Shown here: piece by piece, positions 56,490 through 64,000 of the stretch
How the letters are laid out: each line of letters opens with the position of its first letter
Numbering within the stretch: the first letter of the stretch is position 1
From: JAURNZ01 sp036337715
Lineage (GTDB): Bacteria > Pseudomonadota > Gammaproteobacteria > Comchoanobacterales > Comchoanobacteraceae
Assembly (NCBI GenBank): GCA_036337715.1
Contig: JAYZDS010000005.1
Span: 134,922-198,921 of the forward strand
Reading direction: 5' to 3'
Length of the DNA: 64,000 nucleotides
Position numbers and translations under genes: made by a program
The notes under the pieces: model-generated
What the model was told of the DNA's origin: nothing
The model's database searches: none
Seen by the model: the letters and a program-made list of their open reading frames with translations, nothing else

Positions 56490-57422
56490 TTAAATATATT
56501 TTTCAGGCCCAATTGGGACAATACGATTTGGATTAAGCATCTCATGAGAATAATAGTAATGTCTTTTTATATGATCAAAATGATGGTTGTCTGACACTGC
56601 TTTGATGGCATACATACGTTGTGTATATTGAGATAAATACTTGTAATCCATGATCTTTCGTAAATTTGTTTTAAAATGAACATAATAAACCAAATCAAAT
56701 CTTAACAAGGTTGGGATCAACCTTAAATCAGCCTCCGTAAGCTGATTCCCAACTAAATAATCATTGTCTTTTAGATGTTGATCAATGTGATCTAGTGTCG
56801 TAAAAAGTTCACTGACGGCAGTATCATAGGCTACTTGGTTTTGTGCAAAACCAACGCGATAAACGCCATTATTAACATTGTTATAAATTAAATCGTTCCA
56901 TTGATCTATCTCAGATCGAAGTGACTCTGGATAATAATCATCAGTATTGCCTGTTAATTGATTGAATGCTTGATTAAAGATACGAATGATTTGTGAAGAC
57001 TCATTATTCACAATTTGTTTGGTATGTTTATCCCATAATATAGGTACTGTGACACTTGTTGATATATCTTTTTGTGCTTTTTGGTACAGTTGATACAGAT
57101 AATTAAGGCCATACAAATCGTCCCCTGTACTACCAGGAAAATCTTTCGAGAATGTCCAACCCTTTTCAAGCATGTCTGGATGCACAACGCTAAAACTAAT
57201 GTGGTTAACAAGTTCTTTTAAAGAACGATACATCATAACTCTGGTAGCCCATGGGCATGCATGGCTAATATATAAGTGATAGCGATTAGATTGTGGTAAA
57301 AAATCCGAGTGGGTTTCATGGATGTCATTCAAAAATGTTCTAGGTTGCCTATCATAACGCCCAGATGTGTCAGCAGTAATAATACTAGCTTCAAGCCATT
57401 TCCCATCAACTAATTTTCCCAT
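56490..57422 (-). CDS. yqjG: Glutathionyl-hydroquinone reductase (YqjG type)
   Basis: The 310-residue Xi-class glutathione transferase has the catalytic Cys56 in SHACPWATR within the thioredoxin-like domain, followed by the helical domain with NQLTEADLRLIPTL, and a Tyr-rich C-terminus. It reduces glutathionyl-hydroquinones and recycles quinone-type xenobiotics using glutathione. Confidence 0.93.
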   Translation of the reverse strand: MGKLVDGKWLEASIITADTSGRYDRQPRTFLNDIHETHSDFLPQSNRYHLYISHACPWATRVMMYRSLKELVNHISFSVVHPDMLEKGWTFSKDFPGSTGDDLYGLNYLYQLYQKAQKDISTSVTVPILWDKHTKQIVNNESSQIIRIFNQAFNQLTGNTDDYYPESLRSEIDQWNDLIYNNVNNGVYRVGFAQNQVAYDTAVSELFTTLDHIDQHLKDNDYLVGNQLTEADLRLIPTLLRFDLVYYVHFKTNLRKIMDYKYLSQYTQRMYAIKAVSDNHHFDHIKRHYYYSHEMLNPNRIVPIGPEKYI

Positions 57423-57680
57423 ATCTTAATCCTAATAAATCACATATAAAATTAACGAACATATATTTTTAAACACGCATGTTATAGTTACCTACCTTAG
57501 GTTATTGATTAAATTGTATCAAAGATCTAAAGAAAAAACTCAAACTATTTTAGCCACCAAAGAAGCAAAACAAGCATAGAAGCTGACGACTATTTATAGC
57601 ATGTCATAATTGAATATAAACCCGTCATTCATTGAAACATAACATATTTCATGATAACTTTTGAAAAAGGAGATAAAAAG

Positions 57681-58775
57681 ATGAATACACTCACAGAAAA
57701 AGACATTACTAATCATTGCTCAGATTTAGATATTTCTAATGAAAATCTGACAGAATTTGTTATTCCTGATGGTATAACTACCATTGGGAAACATGCTTTT
57801 AACGGATGCACCTCGTTAACATCCATCAACATTCCAGATAGCGTTACTCGTATTCATTATGCAGCTTTTGGTAAATGTAGATCGCTTACATCCATAAACA
57901 TTCCAGATAGCGTCACAATGATTGGTGAGAGTGCTTTTGAAAATTGCAACTCTTTAAAATCAATCGCTATTCCTAAAGGCATCACTTCTATTGGTCGTTG
58001 GACTTTCTTGAATTGCACCGCCCTAACCACAGTCACTATTCCTAATAAAGTTACTCGGATTCATTATGCAGCTTTTGGTGAATGTAGATCACTTACATCC
58101 ATAAACATTCCAGATAGCGTCACAATGATTGATCCATATGCTTTTGCTAGATGCTTCTATCTTAAATTCGTCACTTTTTCTGAAAATCTAAAAGAAATCT
58201 CTGATTTTGCTTTCGAGGATTGCATATCGCTCGAGTCCATTACAGTTCCTGATAGCGTCACGACAATAGGTATGCACGCATTTAGGAACACCATATCATT
58301 AACACATGTCATTTGTAATAACCTTGATTTATTCAACGACGAAAACATTGATAATATCGACAAAAGACAGTTCGTCTCTTTTATTGATTACTTAAGACAA
58401 AATAATCAAGATTTATTGGAAGCAATTGAGCCTACGGGATTCAATCCTGTTCACGCATCATACAAAGAACTCAGTCTCATTAGCAAACTTACTCAAGAAA
58501 ACTATTATACTGATTGGAAAACCATTGCAACGAGTTTTAAGAAACTTTCTATGCACCAAATAAACTCCATATTACATTTTTTTAATAAAACCACGTGTAT
58601 ACACAATACGAAAAATGATTTATTTTTTCAAAAAAAGGATAATACGTTGATGGCTCTTGAACACTTTTCCATGTTCTTGACACCCAAAGATAATGCAAAT
58701 TTATCCAGCACCGCTAAAAATATTATCTTTAAAACTAAAGAGAAAAAAGACAATTTACTATGGCTTGCGAATTAA
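57681..58775 (+). CDS. BspA-like LRR protein with shared C-terminal domain
   Basis: I start at ATG 57681, which has AAGGAG 8 bases upstream; a longer frame begins at 57651. After the short N-terminal motif MNTLTEKDITNHCSDLDIS come eight 23-residue LRR units (about 26-210), the cap LTHVICNNLDLF, and a C-terminal domain of about 150 residues with DWKTIATSFKKLSMHQINSI and FFNKT. The same N-terminal motif, cap and C-terminal segment occur in the genes at 60747 and 61861. No signal peptide is seen. A possible secreted protein that binds host partners, but this is unproven. Confidence 0.88.
   Translation: MNTLTEKDITNHCSDLDISNENLTEFVIPDGITTIGKHAFNGCTSLTSINIPDSVTRIHYAAFGKCRSLTSINIPDSVTMIGESAFENCNSLKSIAIPKGITSIGRWTFLNCTALTTVTIPNKVTRIHYAAFGECRSLTSINIPDSVTMIDPYAFARCFYLKFVTFSENLKEISDFAFEDCISLESITVPDSVTTIGMHAFRNTISLTHVICNNLDLFNDENIDNIDKRQFVSFIDYLRQNNQDLLEAIEPTGFNPVHASYKELSLISKLTQENYYTDWKTIATSFKKLSMHQINSILHFFNKTTCIHNTKNDLFFQKKDNTLMALEHFSMFLTPKDNANLSSTAKNIIFKTKEKKDNLLWLAN
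57843..57924 (+). repeat. 82-base near-identical repeat, first copy
   Basis: Differs from 58050-58131 at only three positions, although other LRR units in the gene are much more divergent. The copies are 207 bases apart, exactly three 23-codon units, so frame and phase are kept. Confidence 0.85.
58050..58131 (+). repeat. 82-base near-identical repeat, second copy
   Basis: Partner of 57843-57924; both encode the RIHYAAFGxCRS and LTSINIPDSVTMI sequence. Recent unit duplication or gene conversion is the simplest explanation. Confidence 0.85.
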
Positions 58776-58799
58776 ATTTTAAACGGTACAGGACTTAAG

Positions 58800-60014
58800 T
58801 CATTTTGTTTTCAATGCTTGACTGTTTTTTTTTGAACATATATACAGCATTAATGCAAAACTCAATGATGATAAAAACACAAAATACATAGATATCATTA
58901 TTAAATCAGCACTACTTATTTGATCAGTAGTTTTTTGTGGCAACATGAAAATAACGGGTAACCCAATAATAAATACACCTACTTTATAAATTAAACCGGC
59001 ACATCCAGCCATTTTTGCAGATTGGCTAGATGGCACAGCACGTGTAACATAATGTAATGTATTAGCCGCGTTGGTACAAGTGACAGTTACCAGACTACAC
59101 AACACAGCCGTCAAATAAAAAAGATGTGCTTGATAATAAACTAGAAGCGCCACCAGGATTGAGCACAAACAAACCAAGCCATATTGATAAGTCAGGTGCA
59201 AAACTGTAGAAAGTTTCTCAGTGAAGAAAAAACCTAATATGACACCAAGCACCCCTTTTAACAAATATAGCAATGATGTTGTTCCCTGATAGGTTGTATT
59301 AATATATAAAATTGGGGTTACAATATTTAAAAAAATCACTGATACGAAACCCATCACAATACCTTGTGATAATAAAACAATGGCTACACTGGTTGAGTGG
59401 AGTGGTTCAAATACGGCCCACAATTGCTTTACCCAATCAGAATATGTTTTGGGGGTTGAATCGTTTACAACACTAAAAGGCTTCACTGTAAACCACAAAA
59501 GAAAGCTATATAAAAATACAAACAAAGTGATCATAGTGTCAGTTTGTTCAAAACCTTTATGCATAGCAAAGCTTTCAACAATACTCGTTGATGCATTACC
59601 TAAAATAGCAGCGCCTACAATTAATGGGAGTAAACGATGTATTATTTTTGAAAAATACGTCGTTGATAATTTAATCGTATAGATCAAATAAGAAGTAGCA
59701 CAAAAGCCCATCAAAAATTCTCCAGAAAAAATAAAGCTTTTATGTGTTGGCATACCAACTAAATAAAAAGACAAAGCTAACATGAAAGACAATAATATAA
59801 TTAGTCTATGCGCATGTGCACCGTCTAACATATTTGAGAAAAATAATAACCCAAGTGCAGAACCGAATAAATAAACGTTATTTAAAGAGCCAAACACTGA
59901 TGCTGTCATACCATATTGGCTTGATAAGGCATTCTCAATACCGCCAACATAAGTTATGGTTAAACCATATATATAACAACCTATTAGAGCAACAAAAATC
60001 CTTATCGCATTCAT
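58800..60014 (-). CDS. MFS-like transporter (about 12 TM)
   Basis: The ATG at 60014 has AAGGA 7 bases upstream; the longer frame from 60035 has none. About twelve hydrophobic helices fill 404 residues, with a central loop near residue 190-215. The classic GxxxDRxGRR motif is weak (DGAHAHRLIILLS region), so substrate and even subfamily are unknown. It lies opposite and between the LRR genes. Confidence 0.8.
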   Translation of the reverse strand: MNAIRIFVALIGCYIYGLTITYVGGIENALSSQYGMTASVFGSLNNVYLFGSALGLLFFSNMLDGAHAHRLIILLSFMLALSFYLVGMPTHKSFIFSGEFLMGFCATSYLIYTIKLSTTYFSKIIHRLLPLIVGAAILGNASTSIVESFAMHKGFEQTDTMITLFVFLYSFLLWFTVKPFSVVNDSTPKTYSDWVKQLWAVFEPLHSTSVAIVLLSQGIVMGFVSVIFLNIVTPILYINTTYQGTTSLLYLLKGVLGVILGFFFTEKLSTVLHLTYQYGLVCLCSILVALLVYYQAHLFYLTAVLCSLVTVTCTNAANTLHYVTRAVPSSQSAKMAGCAGLIYKVGVFIIGLPVIFMLPQKTTDQISSADLIMISMYFVFLSSLSFALMLYICSKKNSQALKTK

Positions 60015-60122
60015 AATAATATCCTTATTAATCAAACTTATATTATTATAAATTAAAATTCAAAAATTGTCAGTTTTAAAATCTTATGCGCTTTTTACGA
60101 CCTCTGATTTATGTAGCTTTTT

Positions 60123-60405
60123 TTAAGATTTACGCTTCCTATGTTTCTTTACCTTATGAAAAGCATTAGCATCATCTTTGCGTCTATTATTGTAGCGTTT
60201 TTTTTGATTTGGATTAAATGACGACTGAGAACTTGGTTTATCTGGATTAAGTAAACGTTCTATTTCATTCCACTTACTTTTGTCTACTGCTGTAATTCAG
60301 AGAAACTGAAGGGGAAAAAGTAGAAACTATTGCTTGAATTGAATTAGAAAAAAGAGAATTTAAAACTGATTTGATAGTGGTGATATTTTGGTTTGAGAGA
60401 AACAT
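60123..60405 (-). pseudogene. Frameshifted remnant of a small basic protein gene
   Basis: From ATG 60405 a 43-codon frame (MFLSNQNITTIKSVL...) ends at 60274. A second minus-strand frame overlapping its end and running to a TAA at 60123 has coding character: TAVDKSKWNEIERLLNP followed by a strongly basic end KKRYNNRRKDD and KVKKHRKRKS. One frame change in about 60276-60303 would join them into a protein of about 93 residues. The basic C-terminus would suit nucleic-acid binding. Not present as an intact frame, so a decayed gene or, less likely, a sequencing error. Confidence 0.5.
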
Positions 60406-60746
60406 TGTTTGGCCCTGTGAATAATTGTATTACATAATTTAAATTTGTTTAAAGTTTTATGAAAATAAAGATAATAGGTCATAACTTTTCCTTAAAATGG
60501 TTAAAATAATAAAATTTGTTTACATAACTAAAATAATTAATTAAATTTTGTCAATAAATTTTTTAACAAAAGATTACTCTGTCAGCCACTTTTCAAAAAC
60601 AAACCTCAAAATACTAAAACCCATAAACCTCTAGAATTCAATCTGGTTTAATCACTCAATTTAACGTTTTAAGCCCGCCTATTATTATGCAAATAATTGA
60701 AAAATATATCCTTATATGTTAACGTTAAAAAAAAATAGAATTTATT
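60406..60746. other. AT-rich intergenic region, no gene seen
   Basis: About 340 AT-rich bases before the LRR gene. I see no credible frame. The perfect palindrome TTAACGTTAA (60719-60728) lies 18 bases before the ATG and could be an operator or chance; no good -35/-10 pair stands out, though TTGAAA lies about 30 bases further upstream. Confidence 0.5.
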
Positions 60747-61733
60747 ATGACTATATTAACAAAGATATACATCGATGAACATTGCGCAAGTTTAAACATC
60801 TCTAGATCTGCACTGACTGAATTTACTATTCCTGATGACTTTACTGAAATCGGTACAAGTGCATTTAGCCAATGCTTTGCATTAGTTTCTATAAATATCC
60901 CTAATAGCGTTACCATGATTGGTGAAGACGCTTTTGATGATTGTACATCACTAACAAGTATCTTTATTCCTGAAAGTGTCAATACAATCCAAATTTGTGC
61001 TTTTGTTGACTGCACGGCTCTAACATCAATCAACATTCCAAATGGAATCACTCGGATTGATAGAAGATCTTGGCAAAGGTGCTCATCTCTTACCACCGTC
61101 ACACTACCTGATAGCGTTACTGAAATTGATTTTGAGGCTTTCGATGAATGCACTGCACTCACATCCATCAATTTCCCCGATGGTATGACTACGATTTTTG
61201 AAAGCGCTTTCATTGATTGTACCGCACTAACAAGTATCATTATTCCTGATAGCATGACTACAATTGGTGAAAACGCTTTTTGGAACTGTTCCTCCTTAAC
61301 GCATATTATTTGTAATAATCCTAATTTATTCACTAACCAAAATATTAATAATAGAGAGCGAGTACAATTCATTTCTATTAGTGATTACTTAAAAGATAAT
61401 TATCAAACTCTTTTAAACGCCATAAATAACCCTCGTAATTCTTCAGAATTCAATACTAATCATGTTTCTTCTAAAGAGCTCAATCTTATCATGAAACTTC
61501 AACGAGCAGACTATTTCCCTAATTGGGAAACCATTGCAAATACTTTTGAAGATCGTTCAATCTATCAAATACGCTCTATATTAAGTTTCTACAATAAAAC
61601 CGAGTGTTTCCCTCACGAGAATAAAGTTACAAGACTGCTTCCTTTACAGCTACGTGATACCACTATGTTCTTAAATCCAATAGAAAATGAAATGCTCATG
61701 GGGACTACTACCTTTTTATATAGAACCACATAG
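60747..61733 (+). CDS. BspA-like LRR protein with shared C-terminal domain
   Basis: This 328-residue protein has the N-terminal motif MTILTKIYIDEHCASLNIS, seven 23-residue LRR units from about 24 to 185, the cap LTHIICNNPNLF, and the C-terminal domain with NWETIANTFEDRSIYQIRSI and FYNKT. It is a shorter paralog of the LRR proteins on either side (57681 and 61861); the C-terminal end is about 40 residues shorter. No ribosome site is obvious. No signal peptide. Confidence 0.87.
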   Translation: MTILTKIYIDEHCASLNISRSALTEFTIPDDFTEIGTSAFSQCFALVSINIPNSVTMIGEDAFDDCTSLTSIFIPESVNTIQICAFVDCTALTSINIPNGITRIDRRSWQRCSSLTTVTLPDSVTEIDFEAFDECTALTSINFPDGMTTIFESAFIDCTALTSIIIPDSMTTIGENAFWNCSSLTHIICNNPNLFTNQNINNRERVQFISISDYLKDNYQTLLNAINNPRNSSEFNTNHVSSKELNLIMKLQRADYFPNWETIANTFEDRSIYQIRSILSFYNKTECFPHENKVTRLLPLQLRDTTMFLNPIENEMLMGTTTFLYRTT

Positions 61734-61860
61734 TGAAATACTAAACACACGCTTCTTAAAATCATTTCCTTCAAGAAAATTAGATTCTATCCGCAATTAA
61801 CTCCACAACGATTGCAAAATAAAGAGATTAATTTTACACTCAAAAGTGAAAGGACATGCC

Positions 61861-62988
61861 ATGACAATCGTCACAAAAAGACACATCGATCAATATTGTA
61901 GATCTCTTGGTATCGATAGAGAAGAACTTACTACTTGCAAAATTACTAATGGCATTGGAACTCACTTTTTCGACCAGCTCTACTTTAGAATTTTCTCTAC
62001 CAATCTAGATAACGTTACGGAAATTGACAGGTGTACTTTCTTCTATTGTACATCACTCAAATCCATCACTATTCCTGATAGTGTTACGAAGATTGGGGAT
62101 GGCGCTTTTGAGGGATGTCACGCTCTTAGATCCATTTCCATTCCTGATGGCATACGTTGCATTGGTGAGTACTTTTTCAAAGAATGCAGCTCACTCACAT
62201 CCATTACCATTCCTGATAGCGTCACTGAGATTTGTAATAGAGCTTTCTGGAATTGTAGCTCACTGAAATCCATCTCTATTCCAGGTGGTGTTATAAAGCT
62301 TGGGTCGTTTGCTTTCAGTGACTGCACATCACTCACTTCGATCAACATTTCTGATGGTGTCACTGAGATTGGCATGTATACTTTCAACGCTTGTACCTCT
62401 CTCACATCCATCATCATTCCTGATAGCATTACTACGATTGATCAATGGGCTTTCACAGAGTGTACCGCTTTAACACAGATTATATGTAATAACCCTAATC
62501 TATTCACTGATGACAATATCGAAAATAAAGATCAAATACAATTTATCTCTACTACGGATTATTTTAACGACAATTATCTAGATTTTTTAAACGCCGTTAG
62601 TCATTCAGGATTCAATAGCGACTACATATCATCCAAAGAACTCAACCTGATTATCAAACTTCATCAAAAAAACTATCATCCTAAATGGAATACCATAGTA
62701 AGTTCATTTGAAAATCGTAGCCTTGATCAAATATATGCTATCTTGGAGTTCTTTAATAAAACTAATTGCATGACTGATATTCAAGATCAATTTTCATTTA
62801 CAAATAAAAATAATCAACAAATCAGCTTTCCAGGTAAAATGTTTTCTATGTTTTTTACTGCTAAAGATCATGTAAAACTTTCTCTGACTGCTAAACACGT
62901 TATCTTCAAACCTAAAAAGAGAAGACAACAATCTGCATCAACATCAGAACAAGAACATGGATTAACTTCATTTTGTGCCATACAGTAA
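61861..62988 (+). CDS. BspA-like LRR protein with shared C-terminal domain
   Basis: Start at ATG 61861, with AAAGGA about 8 bases upstream and the family motif MTIVTKRHIDQYCRSLGI at the N-terminus; the longer frame from 61846 is less likely. A divergent first repeat with an insertion (LYFRIFSTNLDNVTEI) is followed by about six regular 23-residue units, the cap LTQIICNNPNLF, and the C-terminal domain with KWNTIVSSFENRSLDQIYAI and FFNKT. The very end is basic (KPKKRRQQ) and Ser-rich. The product is 375 residues. Confidence 0.87.
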   Translation: MTIVTKRHIDQYCRSLGIDREELTTCKITNGIGTHFFDQLYFRIFSTNLDNVTEIDRCTFFYCTSLKSITIPDSVTKIGDGAFEGCHALRSISIPDGIRCIGEYFFKECSSLTSITIPDSVTEICNRAFWNCSSLKSISIPGGVIKLGSFAFSDCTSLTSINISDGVTEIGMYTFNACTSLTSIIIPDSITTIDQWAFTECTALTQIICNNPNLFTDDNIENKDQIQFISTTDYFNDNYLDFLNAVSHSGFNSDYISSKELNLIIKLHQKNYHPKWNTIVSSFENRSLDQIYAILEFFNKTNCMTDIQDQFSFTNKNNQQISFPGKMFSMFFTAKDHVKLSLTAKHVIFKPKKRRQQSASTSEQEHGLTSFCAIQ

Positions 62989-63118
62989 ATGATAAGCCTA
63001 GTAACGCTTTATACATCCATTGATAATCAACAATACTCTATTACTTGTTAAGCTTCTTTATAAGGCATTTTAATATACGATGACTAATGCTAATTCATAA
63101 CAAGCAACATAACTTTGC

Positions 63119-63124
63119 TATAAT
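63119..63124 (+). promoter_or_regulatory. -10 element placing transcription start at the GTG codon
   Basis: A perfect TATAAT ends 6 bases before the GTG start of the SpeD-like gene, so RNA would begin at or next to the start codon. The -35 region is weak (TTCATA, 19 bases upstream). No ribosome site is present. Confidence 0.5.
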
Positions 63125-63130
63125 GAAATT

Positions 63131-63505
63131 GTGGATACAATCAAAGAACATAAACACTTAATTATTAGAGCTGAAGCTTTATCACCACCTATGGACAAGG
63201 TATATCTTGAAGAATGGCTAAAAAGATTAATTGACTCAATTGATATGAAAATCATGATTGGCCCCTTTGTAAAGTATTGTGATATGCCTGGCAATAAAGG
63301 ATTAACTGGTGGAGCGATTATTGAAACATCTCATGTAATTATGCATATTTGGGATGAATGCACACCTGCTCTCATACAATTTGACTTATATAGTTGCAGC
63401 AACTTCGATCATCAAAAAATTTGCCGAATAATTTGTTCAGAGTTTAATATTTCAAAAATTGAATATAAATATCTTGACCGGGAAAATGATTTAAAATTAT
63501 TCTAA
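63131..63505 (+). CDS. S-adenosylmethionine decarboxylase-like protein (SpeD family)
   Basis: The 124-residue product matches the short SpeD plan: N-terminal HLIIRAE, a middle LTGGAIIETSHVIMHIWDE, and IQFDLYSCSNF. In active SpeD the Ser of SH-xxx-H becomes the pyruvoyl group after cleavage, and the later His and Cys are catalytic. Here Ser, both His and the Cys are kept (Cys two residues further on), but the Glu just before Ser is Thr. It may be active, a related enzyme such as an ornithine or arginine decarboxylase, or inactive. GTG start, with no ribosome site; possible leaderless mRNA. Confidence 0.75.
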   Translation: MDTIKEHKHLIIRAEALSPPMDKVYLEEWLKRLIDSIDMKIMIGPFVKYCDMPGNKGLTGGAIIETSHVIMHIWDECTPALIQFDLYSCSNFDHQKICRIICSEFNISKIEYKYLDRENDLKLF

Positions 63506-63697
63506 TACTCTACTGTTGCAATTTATAAAAATAAATTATGTTTTTTCCAAAATTGGTTTTTTATTAATGAACTAATTTAATCACATTTATCACGTAAATA
63601 TTGGAATTAATACAGGCGTATTTAAATTATAATGCCCCATAGACCTTGTATTTAATTATACTTAATTATTTTACACCATACTATATAACTACTTTAG

Positions 63698-64000
63698 TTA
63701 TATCTTATATCTTGGGTTAAATGCAATTGCATTTGGATCAAGACAATTGCTGGGTCTAAACACACTCGCACTTACATTCAACTGGCTTGGCATTAGATTC
63801 TTTATAAATGCTTTTTTTTCAGCATCATCTTCTAACGCATCCCAATCTTTATAGGATATGACTTGATATTTAAAACCTAGTTTTTTTATTAATTCGGCCT
63901 GTTTTACACTTTTAACATTTAGACTACCATCTAGTGAATAATGAGAAGGCCCATTTACTTCAAGCACAAGGTTTTTGGTAGGTATATAACAATCTACACT
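63698..64000 (-). CDS. RAP-domain protein, C-terminal part
   Basis: The minus-strand frame is open to the right edge, so this is the last 100 residues of a longer protein; the GTG at 63967 is internal. It carries a RAP domain: SVDCYIPTKNLVLEVNGPSH, followed by KQAELIKKLGFKYQVISYKDWDAL. RAP domains have a restriction-endonuclease-like core and occur in RNA-binding proteins of apicomplexans, plastids and mitochondria, and in some host-associated bacteria, often after helical repeats. The repeats, if any, lie outside the window. Confidence 0.8.
   Translation of the reverse strand, partial: SVDCYIPTKNLVLEVNGPSHYSLDGSLNVKSVKQAELIKKLGFKYQVISYKDWDALEDDAEKKAFIKNLMPSQLNVSASVFRPSNCLDPNAIAFNPRYKI

Noticed and set aside
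57843..58131. Spaced DNA repeats that could suggest a CRISPR array
   Set aside because: The repeats are in-frame coding units of 23 codons with no unique spacers and no cas genes nearby.
60725..61372. Long 215-codon minus-strand frame opposite an LRR gene
   Set aside because: It is the antisense of the repeat units; the repeating DNA keeps one antisense frame open, and its sequence is a Ser/Val-rich echo of the same repeats without a ribosome site.

Overview
This window is AT-rich (roughly one third GC) DNA from a gammaproteobacterium, most likely a host-associated or intracellular one. The core gene orders are gammaproteobacterial: mraZ-rsmH-ftsL-ftsI-murE-mraY-murD-ftsW-murG, ffh with rpsP-rimM-trmD-rplS, lptF-lptG beside holC-valS, and rnhA-dnaQ. 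Several lines suggest life with a eukaryotic host, perhaps a relative of Legionellales or Coxiellaceae: an IcmD-like small membrane protein, a WD40 protein, a RAP-domain protein, four BspA-like leucine-rich-repeat (LRR) proteins, duplicated aromatic amino acid permeases, and a clade-2 isoleucyl-tRNA synthetase. The lineage is inferred from gene content only.

Layout. 1-6.8 kb: five accessory genes on the + strand. Three encode proteins with soluble N-termini and C-terminal membrane hairpins, one is an M20 peptidase relative without its metal ligands, and one is an acidic coiled-coil protein. 6.8-12.1 kb (+): lspA, ileS (type 2) and NAD-malic enzyme. 12.1-21.4 kb (-): a division and cell-wall cluster of start/stop-overlapping genes behind a promoter with a GTGG MraZ-box array. 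murF is absent from its usual place and the cluster ends at murG. 21.4-23.7 kb (-): adk, the IcmD-like gene and a CorB-type protein. 23.8-29.5 kb (+): a PfkB kinase, ffh, the rpsP operon and an MFS carrier. 29.5-37 kb (-): penicillin acylase, dnaQ, rnhA and a tandem duplication of about 1.64 kb. The duplication made two tyrP-type permeases and an rnhA::MFS chimera. 37-39.1 kb (-): lptG and lptF. 39.2-45.9 kb (+): holC, valS, queC, a GT-D-like glycosyltransferase, cytochrome b561 and radA.

From 46 kb onward the window is accessory and less tightly packed: an orphan protein, a GNAT enzyme, a six-helix membrane protein, tRNA-Ser(GGA), a 17-repeat LRR protein overlapping a Rossmann protein, a minus-strand ASCH / WD40 / GNAT-ASCH trio, a YhiN-like flavoprotein, a glutathionyl-hydroquinone reductase, three related LRR proteins sharing a C-terminal domain, an MFS carrier, a frameshifted gene remnant, a possibly leaderless SpeD-like gene, and the C-terminus of a RAP-domain protein at the right edge.

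The strongest candidates for something undescribed are the LRR family with its shared C-terminal domain, the ASCH/WD40/GNAT-ASCH neighbourhood, the membrane-hairpin family at two loci, and the IcmD-like gene translationally coupled to adk.
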